DNA of 64,000 nucleotides from Photobacterium carnosum (GCF_002849605.1 NZ_NPIB01000010.1:1-64000), one strand, 5' to 3'; shown: positions 37,458-47,478, numbered from the stretch's first letter. The notes: generated from the letters alone by a model not told the origin. Translations and numbers: made by a program.

Positions 37458-37472
37458 GCGACATTTTGTCTC
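37458..37472. promoter_or_regulatory. Candidate activator (UAS) site upstream of tupA
   Basis: GCGACATTTTGTCTC, a palindrome GACA-TTT-TGTC with flanking G/C bases. Its 12-base core GACATTTTGTCT is identical to the site upstream of the formate dehydrogenase operon. It is about 158 bases before the predicted tupA transcript start, a normal distance for an NtrC-type activator. Confidence 0.7.
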
Positions 37473-37596
37473 ACTATGAATCATTAAGTCAAAATTGTTT
37501 TATCATTAAGTACAACTTCGGTTATCTTTAACCTATTTTACGTAATATTTGATACCGAAATCACATAATAAGTCCTTTTTATCAACATTTAAAAGG

Positions 37597-37612
37597 TGGC
37601 ACTTTATTTGCT
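37597..37612 (+). promoter_or_regulatory. Sigma-54 promoter of the tup-mob-moe operon
   Basis: TGGCACTTTATTTGCT is a perfect match to the -24/-12 consensus TGGCAC-N5-TTGCW. The start is predicted near 37623, about 114 bases before the tupA ATG. Confidence 0.9.
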
Positions 37613-37736
37613 TATAGCTGGGCAGTGCTCTTTATTGCGGGAGGATGGGTCATTTTGCCGCATATATTCAGCGCCAAAGACTTGTGACTTATCATCTCAG
37701 CATTTTTTAATGCAAACCAATCGATCAGGAACGTTG

Positions 37737-38561
37737 ATGAACTTATTAAAAACAACTTTAGTTATTCTTGGCTGCGCATCGGCAACGATGGCTTATGCGA
37801 CCACAGAAACGGCAATGAATAAGACAGTACGTCTAGCGACGACCACCAGCACCTATCATTCAGGATTACTGGATTACTTATTGCCTGTATTTACTAAAGA
37901 CACCGGTTATACCGTCGAAGTGTTAGCCGCAGGGACAGGTAAAGCATTACGCATGGGTGAACACGGTGATGTTGATCTCGTTATGACGCATGCTCCACAA
38001 TCAGAAGCAGAGTTTGTTGAAAAAGGCTTTGGCGTATTACCACGTAAATTAATGTACAACGATTTCGTTTTAGTTGGCCCGAAAAATGATCCTGCGAAAA
38101 TAAAAGGGGATAAAAATGTCGCACATGCATTAAAAGAAATAGCGACAGATAATGCGGTGTTTATTTCTCGCGGTGATGATTCAGGTACGAATAAAAAAGA
38201 ACTTAATATCTGGGCTCAAACAAAAATGGAGCCTAACTTCGGTGGCTACAAAGCGGTTGGTCAAGGTATGGGTCCAACACTTAACATGGCGTCAGAATTA
38301 CAAGCTTATACATTAACAGATCGCGGTACATGGTTAGCCTATGAAACCAAGCTTGATCTTGAAATCATGGTTGAGGGTGATAAGCGTTTATTTAACCCCT
38401 ACCAAGTTATTTTGATTAACCCAAGCCGCTACCCTGATCTTAACTACCAAGGCGCTAAAACATTCAGTGATTGGTTAGTTAACCCTAAAGCACAGAAACT
38501 GATTAATAACTACCAACGTCACGGTAAGCAATTATTCGTTGCTGATGCACAAACGCAATAA
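37737..38561 (+). CDS. tupA: Tungstate ABC transporter substrate-binding protein
   Basis: ATG 37737 with AGGA upstream; a longer in-frame reading back to 37596 would overlap the sigma-54 promoter and is rejected. 274 residues. A signal peptide (MNLLKTTLVILGCASATMAYA), then the TupA/WtpA-type binding motif RLATTTSTYHSGLLDYLLP, AAGTGKALRMGEHGDVDLVM and SRGDDSGTNKKEL. The TTTS motif marks tungstate-selective TupA proteins. It binds tungstate (possibly molybdate) in the periplasm and hands it to TupB. Confidence 0.93.
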   Translation: MNLLKTTLVILGCASATMAYATTETAMNKTVRLATTTSTYHSGLLDYLLPVFTKDTGYTVEVLAAGTGKALRMGEHGDVDLVMTHAPQSEAEFVEKGFGVLPRKLMYNDFVLVGPKNDPAKIKGDKNVAHALKEIATDNAVFISRGDDSGTNKKELNIWAQTKMEPNFGGYKAVGQGMGPTLNMASELQAYTLTDRGTWLAYETKLDLEIMVEGDKRLFNPYQVILINPSRYPDLNYQGAKTFSDWLVNPKAQKLINNYQRHGKQLFVADAQTQ

Positions 38562-38590
38562 AAATAACATCTTAATTTAATGTAACACTT

Positions 38591-38655
38591 CGCCGATAAA
38601 TGCTTATTTACTCATTAACTATAATGTGAATGATGGTATTCATCGGCGTATTTTT
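38591..38655 (+). other. Stem-loop between tupA and tupB
   Basis: CGCCGATAAAT (38591-38601) pairs with ATTCATCGGCG (38638-38648) at all but one position; TATTTTTT follows. It can act as a partial terminator that lowers tupB/tupC relative to tupA, a common arrangement for binding proteins. Confidence 0.6.
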
Positions 38656-38676
38656 TAGGTTAGAACATACACCATA

Positions 38677-39378
38677 ATGAATATTTGGCAGACAACGCAA
38701 CAAGCGACTCAACTTCTCTTTAGCGGCGATGGCTCACTCTGGGGCATTGTTGGCGTATCATTTTCCGTGTCTATTTTAGCCATTGCATTAGTTATGATCC
38801 CCTCATTATTGATCGCTTTTGCTTTAGCTTACGGTAAATTTCCTGGGCGTTGGCTAACATTGTCGTTAATTAATACCTTACAATCAGTGCCTACCGTCGT
38901 CATTGGTTTACTGCTTTATATGTTGCTCTCACGTGCAGGCCCCCTCGGCGATTGGCAAATGTTGTTTACTCAAAAAGCAATGATATTAGGCCAAGTGCTG
39001 ATTTGTTTTCCGTTACTAATATCAATGATGCATGCCGCATTTCAAAACAGTGATCGTCGTGCATGGGAAACCGCATTAACATTAGGTTCTAGCTATCCAC
39101 GAGCTTTACTCAGTTTAATGTGGGAGAGCCGATTTCCATTACTTGCCGCTGTTGTGGCGTCTTTTAGTCGCGTGATCACTGAGGTTGGTTGTTCAATGAT
39201 GGTGGGTGGCAATATTTTAAATTCAACGCGAAATATTCCAACAGCTATTGCACTTGAAAGCTCAAAAGGTGCATTTGCTCAAGGGGTCGCATTAGGAATG
39301 GTGTTACTTATTTTAGCTTTAGGTCTAAACTTTATTTTATCTATCGCGCGTGGCAAAGCCCATTTGCGAACTAACTAA
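38677..39378 (+). CDS. tupB: Tungstate ABC transporter permease
   Basis: 233 residues with about five transmembrane helices of the binding-protein-dependent permease type. The EAA-like loop reads WETALTLGSSYPRALLSLMW, and TEVGCSMMVGGNI follows, as in TupB. It precedes tupC by 12 bases. It forms the tungstate channel in the inner membrane. Confidence 0.93.
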   Translation: MNIWQTTQQATQLLFSGDGSLWGIVGVSFSVSILAIALVMIPSLLIAFALAYGKFPGRWLTLSLINTLQSVPTVVIGLLLYMLLSRAGPLGDWQMLFTQKAMILGQVLICFPLLISMMHAAFQNSDRRAWETALTLGSSYPRALLSLMWESRFPLLAAVVASFSRVITEVGCSMMVGGNILNSTRNIPTAIALESSKGAFAQGVALGMVLLILALGLNFILSIARGKAHLRTN

Positions 39379-39390
39379 GCGAGGCCTCTT

Positions 39391-40104
39391 ATGACTCCAG
39401 CTTCTATTCAGGCACTCGACCTCTCTGTTCGTTTTAAAAGCCGATTGCTGTTTCACATTCCTCAATTGAATTTAGCCCCTCGAGATGCCATTTATTTAAC
39501 GGGTGATAACGGCGTAGGTAAAACGACCTTATTAAAAGTCTTAGCCGGATTACAAAAGCCGACCACTGGCAGTGTTAATATTCACCAACATACTTTTTTT
39601 AAACGCCTCTTTAGTGGATGCTATGAAGGGAGTATCATCTACCTCCATCAAACACCGTACATGTTTGATGCAACAGTATTTAATAATGTATGCTATGGAT
39701 TAAGATTTGCGATAAAAGATCGCCAAAAACGTCGAAACGAAGCGATTAATGCGCTGCGCATGGTCGGCCTTGAAACATTAGCAAATGAACATGTCTCGGT
39801 TTTATCTGGTGGTGAACGTCAACGCGTCGCCATGGCACGTGCATGGGTACTTAAACCTAGCGTATTATTAATGGATGAATCCAGTGCCAGCATGGATCAA
39901 GAATCCATCAATCGCCAAGTCATTTTAGCGGAAGATTTATTGTCACGTGGCACCAGTTTAGTGATCACCAGCCACCAGCAAAATGCACTCACTGCACTTT
40001 GTCGCCGTCAATGGACAATCAATGACACCCAATTAATTGAACGAGCCGATCTTCAACTCGTTACAGATATCAAAAACAATAAGGATAATTATGCCTACGC
40101 CTGA
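39391..40104 (+). CDS. tupC: Tungstate ABC transporter ATP-binding protein
   Basis: 237 residues. Walker [15 protein letters not shown]-loop [11 protein letters not shown], signature LSGGERQR and Walker [13 protein letters not shown] (DES in place of the more usual DEP) are present, with the H-loop TSHQ. Its end overlaps the mobA start by 14 bases, so transport and cofactor synthesis are translationally coupled. Confidence 0.93.
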   Translation: MTPASIQALDLSVRFKSRLLFHIPQLNLAPRDAIYLTGDNGVGKTTLLKVLAGLQKPTTGSVNIHQHTFFKRLFSGCYEGSIIYLHQTPYMFDATVFNNVCYGLRFAIKDRQKRRNEAINALRMVGLETLANEHVSVLSGGERQRVAMARAWVLKPSVLLMDESSASMDQESINRQVILAEDLLSRGTSLVITSHQQNALTALCRRQWTINDTQLIERADLQLVTDIKNNKDNYAYA

Positions 40105-40684
40105 ACAAACCCATTGGATCATTTTAGCGGGTGGCCAAGCCAGCCGTATGGGAGGCAACGATAAAGGCCTGATAGAACTTGCAGGTCAACCCTTTATTCA
40201 ACATGTTATTGATACACTGACACCCCAAACATCTCATATCAGCATTAATGCTAACCGTAATCAGAATATCTACAGCCAATATGGTGATGTGTTTGGTGAT
40301 AGCATTGAAAACTATCCCGGCCCGCTCGGTGGCATGCATGCAGCTCTGCACCACATTAATAACGATTGGATTGGATTTGTACCTTGTGATTGCCCGCAAC
40401 TCCCCCATGATTTAGTTTCTCGAATGACAGCGGCATGTCAACCTGACACTGATATAGCGGTTGCTCATAATGGTGATTACATTCAACCTGTTGTAACACT
40501 ACTTCATCGCCGTATCTTACCTAAGTTAGAAGCTTTCTTAGCTAATGGTGATCGTAAAATCATTTTACTTTATCGCCAATGCAATATGATCACTGTGGAT
40601 TTTAGTGACCAAACTGATGCTTTTATTAACCTTAATACCCCTGATGAATTATCACAATTTGGAGCACGCCATGACTCAAATTAA
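40091..40684 (+). CDS. mobA: Molybdenum cofactor guanylyltransferase
   Basis: 197 residues from ATG 40091 (AAGGA upstream). Nucleotidyltransferase motifs [31 protein letters not shown] and [11 protein letters not shown] are present. It attaches GMP to Mo/W-molybdopterin, making the bis-MGD cofactor required by FdhA. It overlaps tupC upstream and the mobB-moeA gene downstream (14 bases each). Confidence 0.95.
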   Translation: MPTPEQTHWIILAGGQASRMGGNDKGLIELAGQPFIQHVIDTLTPQTSHISINANRNQNIYSQYGDVFGDSIENYPGPLGGMHAALHHINNDWIGFVPCDCPQLPHDLVSRMTAACQPDTDIAVAHNGDYIQPVVTLLHRRILPKLEAFLANGDRKIILLYRQCNMITVDFSDQTDAFINLNTPDELSQFGARHDSN

Positions 40685-42449
40685 CGCATCAGTACCATTA
40701 TTAGGCTTTGCTGCATTCAGTGGCACCGGAAAAACCACCCTACTTGAAGCCATGTTACCTAAATTGGTCAAGCGTGGGTTACGCGTTGCCGTTATTAAAC
40801 ACGCACACCATAATTTTGATCTTGATGAACCAGGCAAAGATAGCTACCGATTACGCAAAGCAGGTGCAAGCCAAATGCTTATCTCCTCGCGTTATCGCCG
40901 AGCACTAATCAGTGAAACACCAACAACTGAAGCAACTTTGCCCTATCTAATTAACCAATTAGATCAAACTCAGCTTGATCTGATTTTAGTAGAAGGTTTT
41001 AAATCACTCGATTTCCCTAAAATTGAATTACACCGTCAAGTGATTAATAAACCGTGGTTATTTCAAGATGATAACAATATTATTGCAATTGCGAGTGACA
41101 TTAAAGCCGACACGACCTTACCGCAAATAAGCATTGATGATCTCGAACAATTAACCGATTTCGTGGTGCAATACAGTTCTCAGTCACAACATCAGCCAAT
41201 AAAAACAGCAAGTTGTGATGATGTTCAGCCACAAGGTCTGTTATCGGTTGAGCAAGGTCGCCAGCGTATTCTTACGCAAATAAAGACCATTGATAACCCA
41301 CTGACCGTTGAGCTTAAACACGCACTGGGTCATATTGTACATACTGATATTCTCTCACCCGTAAATGTGCCACAACATACTAATTCAGCAATGGATGGTT
41401 ACGCTATTCGTGGCGCAGATATTGATCTCAGTAGCTATACCGTTGTCGGTCAAGTGCTTGCTGGGCATCATTATCCACACCCATTACAAGCAGGTGAAGC
41501 GGTTCGCATCATGACAGGCGCACCCGTTCCTCAAGCTGCTGATACCGTGATTATGCGTGAACAAGCACATCAAGATGGTGACACTGTCACGTTCAATCTT
41601 GCTATGGGTGCGATTAAAGCAGGTCAAAATGTCCGTTTAGCGGGTGAAGATCTTGCAATTGATCAAGTTGCGGTCGCAAAAGGACAAACCATCACAGCAC
41701 CAGAGCTTGGCATGGTCGCATCACTTGGGCTCAATGAAATAACCATCAATACTCCTCTTCGAGTGGCTATTTTCTCAACTGGTGATGAAGTACAAGCTCC
41801 CGGTGAAGCACAACGACAAAATTGTATTTATGATTCTAACCGCTATAGCTTATTTGCTTTACTGACTCATCTAGGTTGTGAAGTCGTTGATTTAGGTATT
41901 ATTGAAGACAGTGAAACCGCGCTTGAAGCGACATTGAACCAAGCTAGCCAACAAGCTGACATGATTCTATCTTCAGGGGGGGTATCTGTTGGTGATGCTG
42001 ACTACATTAAAACTATTCTTGATAAGCTAGGAGAAATTAATTTCTGGCGAATCAATATGCGCCCAGGTCGTCCACTCGCCTTTGGTCATATTAATGATAT
42101 TCCGTTCTTTGGTTTACCGGGAAATCCTGTCGCGGTTATGGTGACATTTTTACAATTTGTAGAGCCCGCGATTCGTAAACAACAAGGTTATCAAGATTGG
42201 CAACCACAAACATATACTGCCATTGCAGCAGAACCTCTGCGTTCTCGTCTTGGACGCACTGAATATTTACGTGGTTATTTTAAGTGGGATGCTAACGGTC
42301 GTCTTACCGTAAAAACAATTGGTTCACAAGGTTCAGGTATTTTACGTTCAATGAGTGAAGCTAATTGCCTAATTGAAATTCCTCCACAGCAAGAATATGC
42401 ACAAATCGGTGATAATGTTAGCGTGATTCCACTTGAAGTACGCTTATAA
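40671..42449 (+). CDS. MobB-MoeA fusion: MGD adaptor / molybdopterin molybdotransferase
   Basis: 592 residues from ATG 40671 (GGAG upstream). Residues 1 to about 170 are MobB: P-loop [17 protein letters not shown], then [19 protein letters not shown] and [18 protein letters not shown]. From about 190 to the end is Moe[58 protein letters not shown], and [13 protein letters not shown]. MoeA inserts the metal into adenylated molybdopterin and MobB assists guanylylation. Joining both in one chain, in one operon with tungstate import, links metal uptake directly to cofactor insertion. Such fusions are known in some proteobacteria. Confidence 0.94.
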   Translation: MTQINASVPLLGFAAFSGTGKTTLLEAMLPKLVKRGLRVAVIKHAHHNFDLDEPGKDSYRLRKAGASQMLISSRYRRALISETPTTEATLPYLINQLDQTQLDLILVEGFKSLDFPKIELHRQVINKPWLFQDDNNIIAIASDIKADTTLPQISIDDLEQLTDFVVQYSSQSQHQPIKTASCDDVQPQGLLSVEQGRQRILTQIKTIDNPLTVELKHALGHIVHTDILSPVNVPQHTNSAMDGYAIRGADIDLSSYTVVGQVLAGHHYPHPLQAGEAVRIMTGAPVPQAADTVIMREQAHQDGDTVTFNLAMGAIKAGQNVRLAGEDLAIDQVAVAKGQTITAPELGMVASLGLNEITINTPLRVAIFSTGDEVQAPGEAQRQNCIYDSNRYSLFALLTHLGCEVVDLGIIEDSETALEATLNQASQQADMILSSGGVSVGDADYIKTILDKLGEINFWRINMRPGRPLAFGHINDIPFFGLPGNPVAVMVTFLQFVEPAIRKQQGYQDWQPQTYTAIAAEPLRSRLGRTEYLRGYFKWDANGRLTVKTIGSQGSGILRSMSEANCLIEIPPQQEYAQIGDNVSVIPLEVRL

Positions 42450-42475
42450 CCAATAATGCATTCATTTATATGACT

Positions 42476-42505
42476 AAGCCCAACAATATTCGCTGGGCTT
42501 TTTTA
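42476..42505 (+). terminator. Terminator of the tup-mob-moe operon
   Basis: AAGCCCA / TGGGCTT hairpin followed by TTTTT, 27 bases after the stop. Confidence 0.85.
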
Positions 42506-42633
42506 TGCCAACTATTATTAGTATGAATTTTATCAATATATATATTTACATTAATATCATCTGGCTAGACCATTAAAGTGATGTTTATGTTGTAGAATAG
42601 CGGCAGTCTTATTTTTAGGTATTATAAGTAAAC

Positions 42634-43350
42634 ATGTTTTTAGATTCATATTATTCAGATAACAGCGGTGAATTATCTTTTACTCGTGCACAAGCAAGTC
42701 ATTTTGCAAAACGCGTAGCCGGTGACTTTAACCCTATTCACGATGAAGATAACAAGCGTTTTTGTGTACCTGGCGATCTGCTATTTTCGGTTCTTTTAGC
42801 GAATGTTGGCCTTAGCCAAAAAATGCGCTTCGAATTTGCAGGCATGATCAATGAATCAAGCTGCCTACTTATAGATATTAAATCCCCTACAGAGCTAGCA
42901 GTGATCGACTGTAAGGGTAAAGTTTACATGGATGTTAAACGTAGTGGCGAAACAACAAAAGATGAAGTGCTAATTTCACAAGTCACTAAAAACTATGTGC
43001 ACTTTTCGGGAATGAACTTTCCTCACATCATGGTTCCATTGATGAAATCTAAAGACATCATGATCAACCCAACACGCCCATTGGTGATCTATGAATGCAT
43101 GGAACTTGATTTCACTCGTTTAGACCTTACTGCGCCCACTGTTGAGCTAACCGATTCTATTATTGAAGTAGAAGGAAAGCGCGGGAATGTAACCCTTCAT
43201 TTCTGTTTTAAAGAAAATGGGGAAATTGTAGGTACAGGCAGTAAGCGCATGGTAATGAGTGGCTTAAAGCCTTATTGCCAAGATAGTATTGATGACTTAG
43301 TGTCACGTTTTAATGAGCGCAAAGACAAATTTAACGCCATTAACAATTAA
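42634..43350 (+). CDS. DUF3581 protein (hotdog-like fold)
   Basis: 238 residues. The N-terminal block FTRAQASHFAKRVAGDFNPI followed by HDEDNKRFCVPGDLLF resembles the substrate-binding motif (D-F-N-P-x-H) of MaoC/hotdog dehydratases. The whole sequence fits the DUF3581 family of Vibrionaceae and relatives. Soluble and cytoplasmic. A role with acyl-CoA or acyl-ACP ligands is possible but unproven. It is a single gene with its own terminator. Confidence 0.85.
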   Translation: MFLDSYYSDNSGELSFTRAQASHFAKRVAGDFNPIHDEDNKRFCVPGDLLFSVLLANVGLSQKMRFEFAGMINESSCLLIDIKSPTELAVIDCKGKVYMDVKRSGETTKDEVLISQVTKNYVHFSGMNFPHIMVPLMKSKDIMINPTRPLVIYECMELDFTRLDLTAPTVELTDSIIEVEGKRGNVTLHFCFKENGEIVGTGSKRMVMSGLKPYCQDSIDDLVSRFNERKDKFNAINN

Positions 43351-43411
43351 TAGTTAATTAAGTCATCGTTAATCAGTCTCATTCATTATTACTCAAGAAT
43401 GTATTACTAAG

Positions 43412-43446
43412 AAAAAGCCCAACCGACTATCGATTGGGCTTTTTTG
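43412..43446. terminator. Bidirectional terminator
   Basis: AAAAAGCCCAA / TTGGGCTTTTTT hairpin between the DUF3581 gene and the convergent two-component operon. Confidence 0.9.
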
Positions 43447-43470
43447 ATGGTAATGATATTTAGTGATGTT

Positions 43471-44805
43471 TTATTGATCTTTACTGCTAACTTCAGACGC
43501 GAGAGGTAAATACAATCGTGATCGTAATCCTGGATGATTATCACTGAAAACTAACTCACCATTATGGCGAATAACCACCGCTTCAACTAGCGATAATCCT
43601 AATCCAAAACCTTGATGGGTACGGCTACGATCAGCGCGAAACATAGGTTCACGAATACGTTTTTTATCTTCATTTGATACCCCCATGCCATTATCAATCA
43701 CAACCACACCAAAATGATCAACAATAACATCAATAACACCCATCTCAGGCGTGTACTTAATTGAATTTTCAACCAAATTATAGACAGCCCTAAATAATAA
43801 ACTAGGCTCACCTTGTAATCGGTATGGTTGATCTTCTCTAAAGCTCAGTTGCTGCTGTTTCTCATCTGAAATAGGTAATAAGAACTCAACCACATCACGA
43901 CATACTTGAGACAAATCGACCCATTCTTTGTCAATATGCTGCTTGCCACTGTTTAAATTAGCAATTTCCAACATACCGTTAAACATACTAAGCAATACTT
44001 CTAAGTCATCATGGCATGCTTCTAATTCTGTTGTATATGGGGCTGTATTTTGGGTTAATAACCGTTCTAAGCGTAGTTTCATGCGGGCAATAGGCGTACG
44101 TAAATCATGAGCCATACCAACCGACAATGCCTTTAACGACGTCTCTTTTTTCTCTACCTGTTCTATCATGAAATTAAGATGCATGGCTAACACATCAAAT
44201 TCATCATCATTGGTACTAACGGGTAACTTAACCCCTTTTTCACCTAATATAACCCGATTCATTCCCTGATTAACCCGCGCTAATTTTTTCAATATTACAA
44301 CGGCAAATAATGAAGCTCCTGCCAGCATGATAATAACGGGGATAGCAATTCCAGAAAGTAACATTGGAATAACCGTCTCTCGGTACGATTGCATAAATTG
44401 GGGATTAATCTTTATGACTAACTCCATTCCTAAAGGCAATGTTACCACCTGAGATAATTGGGCAGTTTTACTTGGACCAAACATCAATGACGCCGTTGGA
44501 TAAAGTAACAGTTCCTTATTAATGCGTTTTTCCGGCTGTACAATATAACTAAATGTCGTATTACTTTGCTTGCGTTGCGCTATCGTTCGGTATAATTCAG
44601 CGCTATCACCTTTGTTAACTATCATCGAAAACAAATTAGCTTCATTAACCAAATCACGTTTTAATTGCTGGTGGTAAAACGTTTCAGAACTAACCACTAC
44701 CTGATTGATAAATAAAATAAAAATAAAAGCGACACAGGTAATAAAATACATCAACACTTTAAAAATAGTTGATCGCGACAGGTTTTCAGACCCGGCGTAA
44801 GACAT
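43471..44805 (-). CDS. Sensor histidine kinase (EnvZ/QseC-like)
   Basis: 444 residues. Transmembrane helix at about 15-33, a periplasmic region of about 125 residues, a second helix (VIPMLLSGIAIPVIIMLAGA) near 145-170, and HAMP. HisKA has MAHDLRTPIARMKLRLERLL, followed by HATPase motifs NLVENSIKYTPE, VIDNGMGVSNED and GFGLGLSLVEAV. The gene overlaps its response regulator by 20 bases. The signal is unknown. Confidence 0.92.
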   Translation of the reverse strand: MSYAGSENLSRSTIFKVLMYFITCVAFIFILFINQVVVSSETFYHQQLKRDLVNEANLFSMIVNKGDSAELYRTIAQRKQSNTTFSYIVQPEKRINKELLLYPTASLMFGPSKTAQLSQVVTLPLGMELVIKINPQFMQSYRETVIPMLLSGIAIPVIIMLAGASLFAVVILKKLARVNQGMNRVILGEKGVKLPVSTNDDEFDVLAMHLNFMIEQVEKKETSLKALSVGMAHDLRTPIARMKLRLERLLTQNTAPYTTELEACHDDLEVLLSMFNGMLEIANLNSGKQHIDKEWVDLSQVCRDVVEFLLPISDEKQQQLSFREDQPYRLQGEPSLLFRAVYNLVENSIKYTPEMGVIDVIVDHFGVVVIDNGMGVSNEDKKRIREPMFRADRSRTHQGFGLGLSLVEAVVIRHNGELVFSDNHPGLRSRLYLPLASEVSSKDQ

Positions 44806-45463
44806 AACCAGCCCCTCGAACGGTATGAATTAAACTTGGCTCACCATCTGATTCCAATTTCTTACGTAAATTAGCGATATGAACATCAATCACATTGGTT
44901 TTAGGATCAAAATGGTAGCTCCATACCGATTCAAACAGGCTCATGCGGGAGACAACACTTTCAACATGTTCCATTAAGTATTGCAGTAACAAAAACTCTT
45001 TTTGCTGTAAATTAATCAGTCGAGAACCTCGCCAGACTCGGTGTGATTTAATATCTAATCGTAAATCATCATAGCTATATTCAGACGAAACCGTTGCGAC
45101 TAATTGATTACGTTTAACAAGAATATTGGCGCGAGCAACAAGCTCAGCTAACGCAAAAGGCTTCGTCAGATAATCATCGCTTCCCGACGTTAAGCCAACA
45201 ACACGATCTTCAACGCTATCCATTGCACTTAATATCAGCACTGGCGTGTGGTTTTCCGCTGCCCTTAATGCTCCTAGCACTTTCAAACCATCTAATTGCG
45301 GTAACATGCGATCTAAGATAATAAGTTGATATTCATAACGGGTTGCCATCATTAAACCTTGCTGACCATCTTCCGCTTCATCGACTACAAAACCCTGCTC
45401 TTGTAATCCCCTCGCAATAAATTCGCGGGTTGTGAGGTCATCTTCAATTACTAATATTCTCAT
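44786..45463 (-). CDS. OmpR-family response regulator
   Basis: The start is taken at MRILVIEDD, eight bases after AGG; an upstream in-frame ATG adds nine residues not usual in the family. 225 residues. Receiver with phospho-acceptor Asp in QLIILDRMLPQLDG and conserved Lys in SDDYLTKPFALAEL. Winged-helix output domain: LLQYLMEHVESVVSR, then VIDVHIANLRKKLE and HTVRGAGYVLR. It forms a two-component system with the overlapping kinase gene. Confidence 0.94.
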   Translation of the reverse strand: MRILVIEDDLTTREFIARGLQEQGFVVDEAEDGQQGLMMATRYEYQLIILDRMLPQLDGLKVLGALRAAENHTPVLILSAMDSVEDRVVGLTSGSDDYLTKPFALAELVARANILVKRNQLVATVSSEYSYDDLRLDIKSHRVWRGSRLINLQQKEFLLLQYLMEHVESVVSRMSLFESVWSYHFDPKTNVIDVHIANLRKKLESDGEPSLIHTVRGAGYVLRRV

Positions 45464-45552
45464 TTCATGCCTAAACCTAGATCTAATCACTCATTAATGC
45501 TTTACCCGTAACTCTTTAATATTATACACCGTACACATTTATTCTTAGGTAT

Positions 45553-45584
45553 AAAAAAACGGCCTACCAGAAGGTAGACCGTTT
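45553..45584 (-). terminator. nagE terminator
   Basis: ACGG(C)CTACC / GGTAG(A)CCGT hairpin; on the minus strand it is followed by seven T. Confidence 0.85.
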
Positions 45585-45647
45585 AACGCGACCATAGGGG
45601 GAAGTTATGAAATCACGAATACTTTCTCTTACTTAACGAATGAAGAC

Positions 45648-47030
45648 TTAAAGTGCTTTCATTTGGTTAGCAATAATCTCAGCTTGTGGACCAATAATAA
45701 CTTGAAGGTTATTTGAGCCTACGTTTACAACACCCTTCGCACCTAACTGTTTTAGTTTAGCGTCATTGATGATTGTACGGTCAACAATACCTAGGCGAAG
45801 ACGAGTAATACAAGCAGAGATATCAGTTAAGTTATCTTTGCCACCTAGTGCTGCTAGGTATTGTACTGCTAAATCAGCTTTGCTGTCTGTATCAGGGTTT
45901 GAATCTTCTTCAGGTGCATCTTCACGACCCGGTGTTTTAAGATTGAACATCTTAATCGCACCAACAAAGATCACGAAGTAAATAGCGCCAACCACGAAAC
46001 CCATTGGAATGATTTCCCATGAATTATGCGCTGCTGGAGCATTATAGTTCAGGATGTAATCAATTAAGCCAGATGAGAAGCTAAATGCCATGTGAATATT
46101 AAGCATTGATGCAACAACAATACTTACACCCATCAAAATAGCGTGTACTAAGTACAAACCAGGTGCTAGGAACATGAACATAAATTCAATTGGTTCTGTA
46201 ATACCGGTTAAGAATGCAGTTAATGCAACACTTAACAACATACCACCAATTACTTTCTTATTCTCTTTCTTAGCTGTTACATAGAAAGCCAATGCTGCAC
46301 TTGGAAGACCAAACATTACAACAGGGAAGAAACCACTTAAAATACGTCCTGCAGATGGGTCACCCGCAAAGAAACGTGAGATTTCACCTGTAACAATTTG
46401 ACCTGTAGCTGGATCGGTATAGTTACCAAACACAAACCAAACCATACTATTAAGAATGTGGTGTAGACCAAGTGGAATCAATAGACGGTTAGCAATACCG
46501 TATACAAATTCGCCAGGCATACCACTAGTAAGAATCCACTTACCTAAATGGTTGATCCCATCTTGCACTGGAGGCCAAACAAGGCTAAAGGCAAAAGCAA
46601 GAATCAATGCAACTAAACCTGTGATGATAGGTACAAAACGTTTACCACCAAAGAAGCCTAGGAATTCTGGCAATTTAATTGCATGGAAACGGTTATACAA
46701 TAGACCGGCACATACACCAATAATAATACCACCAGCAACACCTGGGTCGACATCAGCATTTAGCGTTTTCATTGCAGCCATCATGATGAAATAACCAACC
46801 GCTGCCGCAATTGCTGCTGCTGCTGAGTTATCTTTTGAGAAGCCACCAGCAACACCCATAGCAAATAAAAGCGCTAAGTTTGTGAAAACCGCCTGACCAC
46901 CTGCTGCAATAAAAGGTATGTTTAATAGATCGGGTTGTCCAATACGTAATAAAATACCAGCAATAGGTAATACTGCGATTGGAAACATTATCGCGTTTCC
47001 TAACTTTTGGAAATGTCCAAGAATACTCAT
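45648..47030 (-). CDS. nagE: PTS N-acetylglucosamine transporter, EIICB
   Basis: Start at the ATG of MSILGHFQKLG with GGAG seven bases upstream; an ATG four codons earlier overlaps that site. 460 residues. Residues 1 to about 360 are the EIIC membrane domain with FPIAVLPIAGILLRIG, LLIPLGLHHILNSMVWF and TGITEPIEFMFMF. About 390-460 is the EIIB domain with phospho-cysteine in DISACITRLRLGI. Sequence resembles NagE rather than PtsG. No EIIA domain is fused, so phosphate must come from a separate EIIA (Crr type). It imports and phosphorylates GlcNAc. Confidence 0.92.
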   Translation of the reverse strand: MSILGHFQKLGNAIMFPIAVLPIAGILLRIGQPDLLNIPFIAAGGQAVFTNLALLFAMGVAGGFSKDNSAAAAIAAAVGYFIMMAAMKTLNADVDPGVAGGIIIGVCAGLLYNRFHAIKLPEFLGFFGGKRFVPIITGLVALILAFAFSLVWPPVQDGINHLGKWILTSGMPGEFVYGIANRLLIPLGLHHILNSMVWFVFGNYTDPATGQIVTGEISRFFAGDPSAGRILSGFFPVVMFGLPSAALAFYVTAKKENKKVIGGMLLSVALTAFLTGITEPIEFMFMFLAPGLYLVHAILMGVSIVVASMLNIHMAFSFSSGLIDYILNYNAPAAHNSWEIIPMGFVVGAIYFVIFVGAIKMFNLKTPGREDAPEEDSNPDTDSKADLAVQYLAALGGKDNLTDISACITRLRLGIVDRTIINDAKLKQLGAKGVVNVGSNNLQVIIGPQAEIIANQMKAL

Positions 47031-47478
47031 TCCCTTCTCCATATCATCACATTAAAATTAATAAACAACATATGTCGTTTAAGCATGTGCTAACCATACA
47101 GTAGTTCGCAAAACTTAGTTCAAGATAAACATTAAGTTTTCTTAATGTTTGCGTTATTTCACGTGACAACCTTCACAATTTAAGAAATATCATGAAAATT
47201 AATTATAATAAATTACAAATTTAACATCTAAATAACCACCAAATTTGTAAACTTTATGAGTATAAATTATTATCTTATTGTTTAAGAAATAAAAAACATA
47301 AACATTACCTGACAAATAAGCATAGAAGTTGTTATCCAACGATTTTATTAATGACATTTGATACAATTTATGCGAAAAGAAACAGCCGATATTAAACCAT
47401 GAAAAATATCACGTTATAACAGTCTTATTTTTTATGGCTTACTTAATTATTACATAATGACAAGATTGAACTCTCTCG
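47031..47478. promoter_or_regulatory. Divergent promoter region nagE / PAP2 gene
   Basis: About 440 AT-rich bases between two divergent genes. A NagC or CRP operator would be expected for nagE; I did not find one that I can defend. Confidence 0.35.

Noticed and set aside
37596-37736. Longer tupA start at 37596
   Set aside because: It would begin upstream of the sigma-54 start site and lacks a ribosome site; 37737 gives a proper signal peptide.
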